17,003 nucleotides of DNA from Coriobacteriia bacterium (lineage in GTDB: Bacteria > Actinomycetota > Coriobacteriia > Anaerosomatales > PALSA-660), in NCBI GenBank assembly GCA_003133285.1, contig PKWR01000105.1, positions 12,476 to 29,478 on the forward strand. Direction: 5' to 3'. The notes beneath the pieces were generated by a model, which worked only from the letters and a program-made list of their open reading frames with translations, did not search any database and was not told the DNA's origin. Below are positions 5,971 to 13,732 of this stretch, piece after piece. Made by a program: the position numbers and the translations under genes. Position 1 is the first letter of the stretch; each line of letters begins with the position of its first letter.

Positions 5971-6951
5971 ATGGCACGGAGCAAGGCACTGATGCTCGCG
6001 CTTGCACTTGTCCTCGTAGGGACGACCGCGCTTCCGCTGGTCGGCTGTACGTCGACCGGGACCACAGGTGGCGCACCGACCGGCACTGCCGCGAAGCCCA
6101 AGGTCGGTCTCGTGCAGATCAACCAGCAGGCCATCTTCTTCAATCAGATGAACGAGGGAGCCCAGAAGGCCGCCGACGAGAACGGCGTCGATCTCACCAT
6201 CTTCAACGCGAACGATGACCCGGCGAAGCAGAACGAGGCCATCGCCAACTTCGTCACGCAGGGCTTCAAGGCTATCGTCGTCGTCGCCATCGACGTCGAG
6301 GGAGTCAAGCCTGCGATCCAGGAAGCGAAGAAGGCCGGCGTCAAGATCATCTGCGTCGATGCGATCGTCACCGACCCCGCCGTGGACGTTCAGGTCGGCG
6401 TCGACAACGGCGCTGCGGGCGCAGACATCGGCAAGTTCGTCGCCGACTACATGGCCACGAACAACATCACCCCGAAGAACATCGGCATCATCGGGGCGCT
6501 CAACTCCTTCATTCAGAACCAGCGCAAGGACAGCTTCACGACCACCGTCAAGGCCGCCGGCGACACGATCTCGCAGGTCGTTGACGGGCAGAACAAGCAG
6601 GAGGCCGCCATGGCCGCTGCCGAGAACCTCTTCACCGCGCAGAAGGACACCAAGGTCTTCTACTCCACCGGTGAGCCGGCCATGGTCGGCGCGGTCGCCG
6701 CAGTCCGGTCGCAGAACAAGACCGCTGTCGCCAAGCTGTTCGGCTGGGACCTCACCGCTGAGGTCATCAAGGGCATCGATGACGGCTTCGTCATCGGCGT
6801 TGTGCAGCAGGATCCGAAGACCGAGGGCCTCGACGCCATCAAGGCCGCCAAGACCCTCATCGACGGTGGTACCGTCGACAAGGTGATCAGCGTGCCGATC
6901 ACGATCGTGACAAAGGACAACGTCGAGCCCTACCGCGCCATATTCAAGTAG
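5971..6951 (+). CDS. ABC transporter substrate-binding lipoprotein, sugar/nucleoside (CUT2, RbsB-like)
   Basis: A 326-aa secreted lipoprotein. A signal peptide (ARSKALMLALALVLVG) leads to the lipobox LVGC, with lipidated Cys26, followed by a Thr/Gly-rich linker. The mature part is a type I periplasmic-binding fold: VGLVQINQQAIFFNQM, the helix NEGAQKAADENGV, the IFNANDDPAKQNEAIANFVTQG stretch, AIVVVAIDVEG, VDAIVTDPAVDVQVGVDN and the ending VTKDNVEPYRAIFK. This architecture binds pentoses, hexoses, autoinducers or nucleosides in RbsB relatives. It is the first gene after the operator, with ribosome binding site GGAAGGGG at 5957-5964. The ligand cannot be read from sequence, but the nucleoside hydrolase and ribokinase downstream point to a riboside. 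Confidence 0.92.
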   Translation: MARSKALMLALALVLVGTTALPLVGCTSTGTTGGAPTGTAAKPKVGLVQINQQAIFFNQMNEGAQKAADENGVDLTIFNANDDPAKQNEAIANFVTQGFKAIVVVAIDVEGVKPAIQEAKKAGVKIICVDAIVTDPAVDVQVGVDNGAAGADIGKFVADYMATNNITPKNIGIIGALNSFIQNQRKDSFTTTVKAAGDTISQVVDGQNKQEAAMAAAENLFTAQKDTKVFYSTGEPAMVGAVAAVRSQNKTAVAKLFGWDLTAEVIKGIDDGFVIGVVQQDPKTEGLDAIKAAKTLIDGGTVDKVISVPITIVTKDNVEPYRAIFK

Positions 6952-6974
6952 CGTCCCGGACATCGGAGGATCAC

Positions 6975-7745
6975 GTGGAGGGTGGCATCAAAGCAGTGCA
7001 GACGAGCCCGGACCGCATCCTTATGAAGGACATCCGGAAGCGGTTCGGCATGATCGACGCACTGGCTGGCGTCACCCTCCGCGTGGCCCCGGGAGAAGTC
7101 CTGGGTCTCGTCGGCGACAACGCCGCCGGCAAGTCGACTCTGATGAAGTGCCTGGCGGGCACCTACGTGCCCGATGGCGGGCAGATCTGGGTCGATGGCG
7201 CGGAGATGCACTACACGACTCCGCGCGAAGCGCAGGATCTCGGAATCGAGATGGTCTACCAGGACCTGGCGCTGTGCGACGACATCGATGTCGCCGGCAA
7301 CATCTTCCTGGGCCGGGAGCCCCGCCGGGTGGGCGGGCTGGCGCTCGACAAGCGGCGCATGCACGCCGAGGCGCGCCGCCTGCTCGATTCGCTGAACATC
7401 CGCATCCCTTTCACGGACGCGCTGGTAAGGGACTTGTCGGGAGGGCAGCGCCAGGCGGTTGCCATCGCGCGCGCGGTGAACTTCGATCCGCGACTGCTCA
7501 TCCTGGACGAGCCGACCGCGGCCTTGGCGGTCTCCGAGGTGGAGACGGTGCTGGAGTTGATCCGCACGGTCGCCACCCGCGGGGTGGGCGTCATCCTCAT
7601 CACCCACAGACTCCAGGACCTGTTCCGAGTCTGCGACCGGCTGTGCGTGATGTATGAGGGCACGTTGCGTGCCGACCTCGAGGCCGCCAACACGACGCTC
7701 GAGGTCCTTGTCCAGGAGATCGTCGGTAGGGGGCACGCACAATGA
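6975..7745 (+). CDS. ABC transporter ATP-binding protein, single-domain CUT2 type
   Basis: A 256-aa protein with one nucleotide-binding domain: Walker A GDNAAGKST (residues 47-55), Q-loop YQDLAL (Q96), signature LSGGQ (154-158), Walker B LLILDEP (174-180) and switch H211. RbsA-type ATPases usually carry two such domains in about 500 residues; this is the half-length form, which would act as a homodimer. The Walker A loop has Ala where relatives usually have Gly (NGAGK), a mild oddity. GTG 6975 follows GGAGGA (6965-6970); ATG 7023 is an alternative start. It lies 23 bp after the binding protein, and its stop overlaps the permease start as ATGA. It energises import. Confidence 0.92.
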   Translation: MEGGIKAVQTSPDRILMKDIRKRFGMIDALAGVTLRVAPGEVLGLVGDNAAGKSTLMKCLAGTYVPDGGQIWVDGAEMHYTTPREAQDLGIEMVYQDLALCDDIDVAGNIFLGREPRRVGGLALDKRRMHAEARRLLDSLNIRIPFTDALVRDLSGGQRQAVAIARAVNFDPRLLILDEPTAALAVSEVETVLELIRTVATRGVGVILITHRLQDLFRVCDRLCVMYEGTLRADLEAANTTLEVLVQEIVGRGHAQ

Positions 7746-8761
7746 CCGAGCCCACAGTCGCCCCGACCGAGGGCGCGCGAGGGCGCGAGACTGGAGCCGA
7801 TCACCTGAGGGCGTGGGCACGAAGCAACATTCCCACCATCGCCGTGGGCGTGGTCCTGGTGGTCCTCTTCACCGCATTCTCGGTGATGGCCGACAGCTTC
7901 ATCGCCCCCGACAACATACTGAACATGCTGCGACAGATCGCACCCACGCTCGTGGTGGCCGTCACGATGACGTTCGTGATCACCACGTCGGGCATCGACC
8001 TTTCCGTAGGATCGATCGTTGCGCTGTCGGGTTCCCTGCTCGCGCTCATGATCCACAGCGGTCAGGATCCGACGGTCGCTCTCCTGGTCGCGCTGTTGCT
8101 GGGCGCAGCAGTGGGCGTGGTCAACGGGTGGTTCTCGTCGTACCAGGGTCTGCCGCCGTTCATCGTCACGCTGGCCACCTTGTCGATCGTCCGCGGTATC
8201 GCGCTGCTCGTCACGGGAGGATACTCGACACCCATCTCGAGCGATGCTTGGGTCACGGTCCTGGGTCAGGGGCGCGTCGCCGGGGTGCCGGTGCCCGCGA
8301 TCATCGCCGCAGTCGTTGCGATAGTCGGATGGGTCGTCTTCACACAGACCCCGTTCGGCCGCTACGTGGTGGGCCTCGGATCCAACGCGGAGTCGCTTCG
8401 GCGCACGGGTGTCAACACGCGCCTCGTCGGCCTCTGGGTCTTCATCATCTCGGGGCTCGCGGCCTCAACGGCCGGCATCATGATCGCGGGACGACTCGCA
8501 TCCGGCTCATCGAACGCCGGCGTCGGGTTCGAGCTGGAGGTCGTCACCGCGGTCGTGCTCGGAGGCACGAGTCTTCTGGGCGGCCGCGGAAGCATCGCGG
8601 GAACGATCCTCGGCGCCATCGTCCTGGGCGTCATCGCGAACGGGCTCGTGCTGATGCACGTCTCGCCGTTCTATATCCAGATAGTGCAGGGCACGATCCT
8701 GTTGCTGGCCATCTTCCTGAACACGCGGATCTTCTCGCGGTTCGGCACTGCGAGGCGCTGA
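7742..8761 (+). CDS. ABC transporter permease, CUT2 type (RbsC-like)
   Basis: A 339-aa integral membrane protein. After a hydrophilic 28-residue N-terminus come repeated hydrophobic segments (first about residues 31-50) and the BPD_transp_2 hallmarks TTSGIDLSVGS, GLPPFIVTLATLSIVRG, the cytoplasmic loop GRYVVGLGSNAESLRRTGV that contacts the ATPase, and AVVLGGTSLLGGRGS. About eight to ten membrane helices are expected, forming a homodimeric channel. The start ATG overlaps the ATPase stop (ATGA), and the stop TGA shares its A with the ATG of the next gene, so translation is tightly coupled. Confidence 0.93.
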   Translation: MTEPTVAPTEGARGRETGADHLRAWARSNIPTIAVGVVLVVLFTAFSVMADSFIAPDNILNMLRQIAPTLVVAVTMTFVITTSGIDLSVGSIVALSGSLLALMIHSGQDPTVALLVALLLGAAVGVVNGWFSSYQGLPPFIVTLATLSIVRGIALLVTGGYSTPISSDAWVTVLGQGRVAGVPVPAIIAAVVAIVGWVVFTQTPFGRYVVGLGSNAESLRRTGVNTRLVGLWVFIISGLAASTAGIMIAGRLASGSSNAGVGFELEVVTAVVLGGTSLLGGRGSIAGTILGAIVLGVIANGLVLMHVSPFYIQIVQGTILLLAIFLNTRIFSRFGTARR

Positions 8762-9807
8762 TGGTGCAGGTGCGAACGGTCACAGGACCGATCGACTCCG
8801 CGGGACTCGGCGTGACGCTGTTCCACGAGCATCTGCTGCTCGACGGCAGCAGCGCGTGGCATCGGCCCCGCGACGATGACGCCGAGGGTGAGGAGATCGC
8901 TCGCGGCCCGGTGCGCATGGAGTACCTGGGGCGGCTGCGCAACGATCCCTATCTCTCATTGGACAACACGAGACTCGACAGTGTCGACCAAGCCGTGGAA
9001 GAGGCCGGCAGGTTCGCGACCGCGGGAGGCGCGACGATAGTCGAGCAGACTCTCGACGGGAACGGCCGCGACCCGCGGGGGCTCAAGGCGATCGCTGAGC
9101 GTACCGGCCTGAATATCGTCATGGGCTGCGGCTTCTACCTTGAGCGATCGCACCCGGCGCGTGTCGCGTCGATGACCGTCGACGACATCGCCGAGGATAT
9201 CGAGCGCCAGATCACGGAGGGGGAGGGCGGTATCCACGCCGGAGTGATCGGCGAGATCGGTATCAGCCCCGACTTCACGCCCGCCGAGGTGCGAGTCATG
9301 CGTGGCGCGGCGCGGGCACAGCGGCGCACCGGCGTACCGCTCTCGGTGCACCTTCCGGGCTGGCTGCGCTACGGCGGGCGCGTCCTGGATATCGTCGAAG
9401 GAGAGGGCGGGAACGTGCGCGCGACCGTGCTCGCGCATATGAACCCCAGCCAGGACGATGGCGACTACCAGCGGGCGCTCGCCGACAGGGGCGCCTGGAT
9501 CGAATACGACATGCTGGGGATGGAGTTCCTCTACCCGGGCGAGGGGCAGAGCCCGAGTGACGATGCGAACGCACGCGCGATCGCCGGCCTCATGCGTGAC
9601 GGCTACGGCGGCAGGCTGCTGCTGTCGGGCGACATCTTCGTGAAGACGCTCCTGCGCCGTTATGGCGGGTTCGGATACGCCCACATCCCCTCGGCCTTCC
9701 TGCCTCGACTGTGCGAGCTCGGCGTCACGCGCGAATCCGCCGTCGACCTACTAACCAGCAACCCCCGAGCGGTCTTCGAGTCCGCGGCGGAAGGAGCACG
9801 ATCATGA
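8761..9807 (+). CDS. Phosphotriesterase-family metal-dependent hydrolase
   Basis: A 348-aa amidohydrolase-superfamily TIM barrel. Metal ligands are H22 and H24 (FHEHLLLDG), E165 in VIGEIGIS at the bridging position that is a carboxylated Lys in true phosphotriesterase, H197 (SVHLPGW), H226 (LAHMNPS) and D291 (LSGDIF). Relatives with Glu there are the phosphotriesterase-homology/lactonase-type proteins, which act on lactones, esters or phospho-sugar lactones rather than organophosphates. I infer hydrolysis of an ester, lactone or amide during breakdown of the imported compound. The start is the ATG sharing one base with the permease stop; the frame is open far upstream but only as an antisense-like shadow of the permease. 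Its stop overlaps the next start (ATGA). Confidence 0.9.
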   Translation: MVQVRTVTGPIDSAGLGVTLFHEHLLLDGSSAWHRPRDDDAEGEEIARGPVRMEYLGRLRNDPYLSLDNTRLDSVDQAVEEAGRFATAGGATIVEQTLDGNGRDPRGLKAIAERTGLNIVMGCGFYLERSHPARVASMTVDDIAEDIERQITEGEGGIHAGVIGEIGISPDFTPAEVRVMRGAARAQRRTGVPLSVHLPGWLRYGGRVLDIVEGEGGNVRATVLAHMNPSQDDGDYQRALADRGAWIEYDMLGMEFLYPGEGQSPSDDANARAIAGLMRDGYGGRLLLSGDIFVKTLLRRYGGFGYAHIPSAFLPRLCELGVTRESAVDLLTSNPRAVFESAAEGARS

Positions 9808-10550
9808 CCAAGGTCCTGATTGCCGGAGAGTCCTGGGTGAGTGAATCCACGCACTACAAGGGCTTCGACTCGTTCACGTCGGTGACATTCCATACGGGAG
9901 TGGCGCCTCTTCGTACGGCGCTCGAGTCCTCGGGTATCGAGGTCGTCTACATGCCCGCGCACGAGGTCCCCGAGGGATTCCCGATGGACGTCGAAGCGCT
10001 GTCGGCCTACGACGTCGTCATCCTCTCGGACATCGGCGCCAACAGCATCCTGCTCCATCCCGACACGTGGCTGCGGGGCAAGCGGACGCCGAATCGCCTC
10101 AAGGCACTTGCGGAGTGGGTCGAGGCGGGCGGCGGGCTCATGATGGCCGGCGGCTATCTCAGCTTCCAGGGTTTCGAGGGCAAGGCGATGTTTCGGGGAA
10201 CCGTCGTCGACGGCGTCCTGCCCTCGATCATCGAGCCATGGGACGACCGGGTCGAGGCGCCGGAGGGGATCGTGCCGCGTGTCGCGGATACGTCGCACGC
10301 CATCCTCGCCGGCGTCGGAACGGAGTGGCCCGCGCTGCTGGGCTACAACCGCTTCCGGGTCAAGGAGGACGCGGTCGTGATCGCGCGCGTGGGTGACGAC
10401 CCGCTGCTTGCCGTGCGCGAGGTCGGCAAGGGACGGACGCTCGCCTGGGCGTCCGACATCGGCCCGCACTGGTGTCCCGACGAGTTCATCGCTTGGCCGG
10501 GGTATGCGGCGCTGTTCTCGCAGGCGGTCCGTTGGCTCGCGAAGGGCTGA
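9804..10550 (+). CDS. GATase-like protein (PF07090-type, class I glutamine amidotransferase fold)
   Basis: A 248-aa cytoplasmic protein resembling the 'putative glutamine amidotransferase' family. Landmarks are KVLIAGESWVSESTHYKGFDSF (split by variable residues), TGVAPLRTALESSGIEV, YDVVILSDIGANSILLHP, GKRTPNRL, the turn GGGLMMAGGYLSFQG (residues 109-123) and GKGRTLAWASDIGPHW near the C-terminus. In catalytic class I GATases, the turn after the third strand carries a nucleophilic Cys (GxCxG). Here that place is Gly-Gly-Tyr, and the only Cys is in HWCPDEF, so glutaminase activity is unlikely. The family commonly sits in sugar-utilisation operons with an unknown role. The start ATG is within the PTE stop (ATGA), and the stop shares its A with the nucleoside hydrolase start. 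Confidence 0.85.
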   Translation: MTKVLIAGESWVSESTHYKGFDSFTSVTFHTGVAPLRTALESSGIEVVYMPAHEVPEGFPMDVEALSAYDVVILSDIGANSILLHPDTWLRGKRTPNRLKALAEWVEAGGGLMMAGGYLSFQGFEGKAMFRGTVVDGVLPSIIEPWDDRVEAPEGIVPRVADTSHAILAGVGTEWPALLGYNRFRVKEDAVVIARVGDDPLLAVREVGKGRTLAWASDIGPHWCPDEFIAWPGYAALFSQAVRWLAKG

Positions 10551-11491
10551 TGGTACAGATGCCGAGACCGATCATCCTGGACTGCGACCCGGGGCACGAC
10601 GACGCGCTCGCCATCCTGCTCGCTGCCGCCAGCCCCGAGATCGACCTGCTCGCCATCACGACCGTCGGTGGGAACCAGACGGTGGAGAAGTGCACCCTCA
10701 ACGCGCGCCGCATCTGTACGGTCGCGGGGATCACAGGGGTCCCGATCGCGGCCGGCGCGGCCGGTCCGCTGCTCGGCTCGCTGCACATCGGCGGCTACGT
10801 GCACGGCGAGTCCGGGCTGGACGGGCCCGCCTTCGCCGACCCGACGGTCCCTCAGGTCGATGAGAGCGCCGTCGACCTCATGCGGCGCGTCATCACCGAG
10901 CATCCCGAACCCGTGACGATCGTCGCGATCGGGCCTCTGACGAACGTGGCGCTGCTCCTTCGGGTCGAGCCCCGGATCGCGGACCGCATCCAGGAGATAG
11001 TGATCATGGGCGGGTCGACCGACCGCGGGAACGACACTCCCTACGCCGAGTTCAACATCCGCGTCGACCCGGAGGCGGCAGATATCGTCTTCAGGAGCGG
11101 TCTGAAGGTCACGATGTGCGGGCTCAACGTGACACATCAGGCGCTCGCCACCCCCGAGGTGCTCGCTCGCTTCCGGGCGCTGGGAACGAAGCTGGGGGAC
11201 CTTTGTGTGGAGCTCCTGACCTTCTTCGGGTCGAGCTACTTCAAGACGTGGGGTTTCGAGTCGCCGCCGCTCCACGATCCCGTGGCGGTGGCCCGGGTGA
11301 TAGATCCCTCGATCGTGGTCTGTCTGCCGCAGCCCGTGGCGGTCGAGACCGCGGGGCGCTACACCCGGGGCGCCACGGTGGTCGACCTTCACCATCTTTC
11401 GGGCGATCCGGACAACGCCATGGTCGCGACCGAGCTCGACGCGGAGAGGTTCTGGGACCTCATGATCGGTGCGGTGGCTAGCTATGGCTGA
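10550..11491 (+). CDS. Inosine-uridine preferring nucleoside hydrolase (IunH family)
   Basis: A 313-aa enzyme that hydrolyses the N-glycosidic bond of ribonucleosides to free base and ribose. The calcium- and ribose-binding Asp cluster is ILDCDPGHDDA (D11, D13, D17, D18). Further family landmarks are VAIGPLTNVALLL, IVIMGGS, AEFNIRVDPEAA (N169, D173, E175) and PPLHDPVAVA with H242-D243. Length and motif order match the family. The start is the ATG that shares one base with the previous stop; a second ATG lies three codons in. It precedes the ribokinase with an 8-bp overlap, so the ribose released can be phosphorylated directly. Base specificity cannot be read from sequence. Confidence 0.95.
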   Translation: MVQMPRPIILDCDPGHDDALAILLAAASPEIDLLAITTVGGNQTVEKCTLNARRICTVAGITGVPIAAGAAGPLLGSLHIGGYVHGESGLDGPAFADPTVPQVDESAVDLMRRVITEHPEPVTIVAIGPLTNVALLLRVEPRIADRIQEIVIMGGSTDRGNDTPYAEFNIRVDPEAADIVFRSGLKVTMCGLNVTHQALATPEVLARFRALGTKLGDLCVELLTFFGSSYFKTWGFESPPLHDPVAVARVIDPSIVVCLPQPVAVETAGRYTRGATVVDLHHLSGDPDNAMVATELDAERFWDLMIGAVASYG

Positions 11492-12368
11492 GGTCGTCGT
11501 CGTCGGCAGCATCAATGTGGATCTCTCGATAGGGGTGCCGCACGCGCTCAGGCGCGGCGAGACGCTGCTCGGCTCGGACCTGACCCGCAGCGGCGGAGGG
11601 AAAGGTGCGAACCAAGCGGTGGCCTGCGCCCGTCTCGGGCGGTCCGTGGCAATGGTGGGAGCCGTGGGCGACGACGTCGAGGGCGGCTGGATGATCGACC
11701 TGCTGGCCGCGGAGGGAGTCGACACGCGCGGCATACTGCGGCTGCCCGTATCCACGGGACAGGCTGTCATCCTCGTCGAACAGGACGGCGAGAGCACCAT
11801 CGTCGTGAGCCCGGGCGCCAATGCGGGCTTGGCCCCCCAGGACCTGGACCGCGTGCGTGACAGCATCGCGTCAGCCCGCTGCGTCCTCGTCCAGCAGGAG
11901 ATCGCTGCCACGGTCGTGGAGCACGCTGCGACGCTCGCCACCGGCCTCTTCGTGCTGAACCCGGCACCGGCGCGTCCCGTTTCCGCGGGACTGCTGTCCC
12001 GGGTCGACGTGCTGGTCCCGAACCGGTACGAGTTGGCGGGTCTGTGCCAGACGTCGCCCTCGGACGATCTCGACGTCGTTGCGCGGATGGCGAGAGCGCT
12101 CAAGGGGCCGGGCTGCATCGTGGTCACTCTCGGCAGCGATGGAGCGCTCGTGGTCCAAGCGGACAGGACCGTCCACGTCCCGCCCGTTCAGGTGGAGCCG
12201 ATCGACGCGACTGCCGCCGGCGACACCTTCTGCGCGGCCTTGGTCGACGCTCTCTTGGACGGCTCCGACATGGTCGATGCCGCACGGTGGGCGTGCCGCG
12301 TCGCGGCGATCGCTGTGGGCCGCCGTGGCGCGATGGACTCGATCCCGAAGCGCGCGGAGATCCGCTAG
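11484..12368 (+). CDS. PfkB-family sugar kinase, ribokinase-like
   Basis: A 294-aa kinase that probably makes ribose 5-phosphate from the ribose freed by the preceding enzyme. PfkB landmarks are VVVGSINVDLSI (residues 4-15), the substrate loop GGGKGANQA (37-45), LNPAPA (158-163, characteristic of ribokinases), PNRYE (N180, E183), TLGSDGA and the anion hole/catalytic base AAGD (D247; usually GAGD, here Ala for Gly). ATG 11484 is chosen over the upstream GTG 11469 because homologues start at this point and it overlaps the upstream stop by 8 bp. It is the last gene of the operon. Other ribokinase-like substrates such as nucleosides or modified pentoses are possible. Confidence 0.92.
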   Translation: MAEVVVVGSINVDLSIGVPHALRRGETLLGSDLTRSGGGKGANQAVACARLGRSVAMVGAVGDDVEGGWMIDLLAAEGVDTRGILRLPVSTGQAVILVEQDGESTIVVSPGANAGLAPQDLDRVRDSIASARCVLVQQEIAATVVEHAATLATGLFVLNPAPARPVSAGLLSRVDVLVPNRYELAGLCQTSPSDDLDVVARMARALKGPGCIVVTLGSDGALVVQADRTVHVPPVQVEPIDATAAGDTFCAALVDALLDGSDMVDAARWACRVAAIAVGRRGAMDSIPKRAEIR

Positions 12369-12457
12369 GGACACGACGGAAGCGCAACCTCGCGGCGATC
12401 GAGAAGTCGGGCGAGTGGCGCACGATCCAGCCCGGCGGATCAACGACGCTCTCTGGA

Positions 12458-13651
12458 TCACGCGCCGGACCCTGAGTCCTCACCCTCCACGTGGAGCCGT
12501 CGCGCCACGCCCGTCAACATGAGGTCGCGCTGCTCACGCAGGTCCTTGGAGGGAGCGAGCCATTCTGACCCGATTCCCGCCTCGCGTGCGATCCGCTCGA
12601 AGAGGGCGGGCATCGCCACATAGCGGGCGCTGCGACCGGCTCCGCGCGCCTGTAGAACCCCCGCAGCAACGAGCTTCCCGAGGTCGTGCGATGCCGTCAC
12701 GGCGGACACGTCCGCCATTCCCCGGTAGTAGCCGTTCGTGACCTCGCGTGCGAAGAGTGCGTCATACGCCGCGTGCGTCACCCGCTCGTTCAGTCCCAGT
12801 TCGCCAACGACCAGGTTCTCGAGCGCGGTCCACAGGGCACGCTCGGTCGCGTTGCGTAGCGAGAGCGCTTCGACCTGGCGCACTTGGGCACTGACGTGCG
12901 CCTCGATGAACGGAGTCACGTCGGTGGTGGCATTCCACTCCGGGCCCAGGCAATCGAACGCTCGGTAGTAGTCGTCGACGTGCCGGCCCCACCACTCCTC
13001 GAGGCTCGTGAACAAGGGCGAGCGGAAGCCCGACCGGTACATCGCGAGAGAGGCGACGATTCGAGCCGTGCGTCCGTTGCCATCGCGGAACGGGTGGATA
13101 CCGGCGACGGCGACGTGAACAAGGGCGGCGTGAACCGGACTCGGATCGGTTGTCGCGTTCATCCAGTCCATCACGCCTTCGACCAGGTCGGGCACTGCGT
13201 TCGGAGAAGGCGGCGCGTAGACCTGCTCGCCGCTCCCTCGGTTCGTCAGCCAGTTCTGGACTTCGCGGAAACGTCCGGCTCCGGCGGAGTAGGAGCCGGA
13301 CAACACGAGATGGTGGATACCCAACAGGAGTTCACTCTGCCAAGCGAACGACGGCGCGTCAGCGCGCGCAAGCACGAAGTGCATGGCGTCCCGGTAGCCG
13401 CCGACGAGGCCCGCATCCTCCGCGGTGACACCGCCCGGCCGATCGCCCGCCAGTATGCGGCGGGCCTCGTCGACCGTGACGGCGACGCCCTCCATGATCG
13501 TCGACGCCGCCACCGCTTCGGCTTCCAGGTCTCGGCGGGTTCGCCCAGCCCACATGCGGGGCAGGGGACCCTGCGCGTCGAGTCGCCCCCGCAACTGGTC
13601 GAGGCGGCGAACGCCTTCCAAGACGGTCTCGGTGATCTCGTAGCGGTACAT
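12458..13651 (-). CDS. Fic/DOC family protein with N-terminal inhibitory motif and C-terminal winged helix
   Basis: A 397-aa Fic protein, a predicted AMP-transferase (or NMP-transferase) that modifies a Ser, Thr or Tyr hydroxyl of a target. The N-terminal region holds the autoinhibitory S50-T-I-M-E54-G55, matching (S/T)xxxE(G/N); Glu54 should block ATP binding, as in class II Fic proteins. The core has the flap region FREVQNWL and the complete catalytic HPFRDGNGRT (residues 186-195, H186 general base). The C-terminal 110 residues look like a winged helix (ALFAREVTNGYYRGMADVSA, LGKLVAAGVLQ), so it may bind DNA. ATG 13651 is preceded by GCGAGG. It is convergent with the kinase gene, 89 bp apart. 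A strong promoter framed by twin palindromes suggests self-control. Its target is unknown. Confidence 0.92.
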   Translation of the reverse strand: MYRYEITETVLEGVRRLDQLRGRLDAQGPLPRMWAGRTRRDLEAEAVAASTIMEGVAVTVDEARRILAGDRPGGVTAEDAGLVGGYRDAMHFVLARADAPSFAWQSELLLGIHHLVLSGSYSAGAGRFREVQNWLTNRGSGEQVYAPPSPNAVPDLVEGVMDWMNATTDPSPVHAALVHVAVAGIHPFRDGNGRTARIVASLAMYRSGFRSPLFTSLEEWWGRHVDDYYRAFDCLGPEWNATTDVTPFIEAHVSAQVRQVEALSLRNATERALWTALENLVVGELGLNERVTHAAYDALFAREVTNGYYRGMADVSAVTASHDLGKLVAAGVLQARGAGRSARYVAMPALFERIAREAGIGSEWLAPSKDLREQRDLMLTGVARRLHVEGEDSGSGA

Positions 13652-13669
13652 GAGGGGACCTCGCCTGGT

Positions 13670-13723
13670 TGATTAATCACATAAACATTAACGCGATTAT
13701 ATGATTAATCATGAACCAGTCAA
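13670..13723 (-). promoter_or_regulatory. Promoter and twin TGATTAATCA operator of the fic gene
   Basis: On the minus strand, TTGACT (13723-13718) and a perfect TATAAT (13701-13696) are 16 bp apart. Transcription should start near 13690, about 39 bp before the ATG. Two identical perfect palindromes, TGATTAATCA, lie at 13702-13711 (filling the spacer, extendable to a 12-bp ATGATTAATCAT) and 13670-13679 (downstream of the start), 32 bp apart, close to three helical turns. This AT-rich island stands out from its GC-rich surroundings. The Fic protein's own winged helix is the candidate binder. Confidence 0.75.
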
Positions 13724-13732
13724 GAGCCCTGT

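Noticed and set aside
5941..6963. 340-codon minus-strand open frame opposite the binding lipoprotein
   Set aside because: Asp/Leu/Val/Gly-rich antisense sequence. The plus strand has a signal peptide, lipobox and complete binding-protein fold.
7654..8760. Long open frame leading into the phosphotriesterase-family gene, as if it were a 717-aa fusion protein
   Set aside because: Its first 369 residues are Arg/His-rich shadow sequence of the permease read in another frame; the real gene starts at ATG 8761.
10343..12127. 594-codon minus-strand open frame across the nucleoside hydrolase and kinase genes
   Set aside because: Antisense shadow of two genes with complete family motifs; no start signal and no recognisable domain.
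12424..12459. GATCCAG / CTGGATC inverted repeat between the kinase gene and fic, as a bidirectional terminator
   Set aside because: A 7-bp stem with a 22-nt loop and no T-run on either side, and one arm overlaps the fic stop codon; too weak to call.
12369..12475. Plus-strand tail containing KRNLAAIEKSGEWRTIQPGG after the kinase gene
   Set aside because: It reads somewhat like protein but has no start, no family match that I recognise, and overlaps the end of fic; possibly a remnant, not supportable as a gene.
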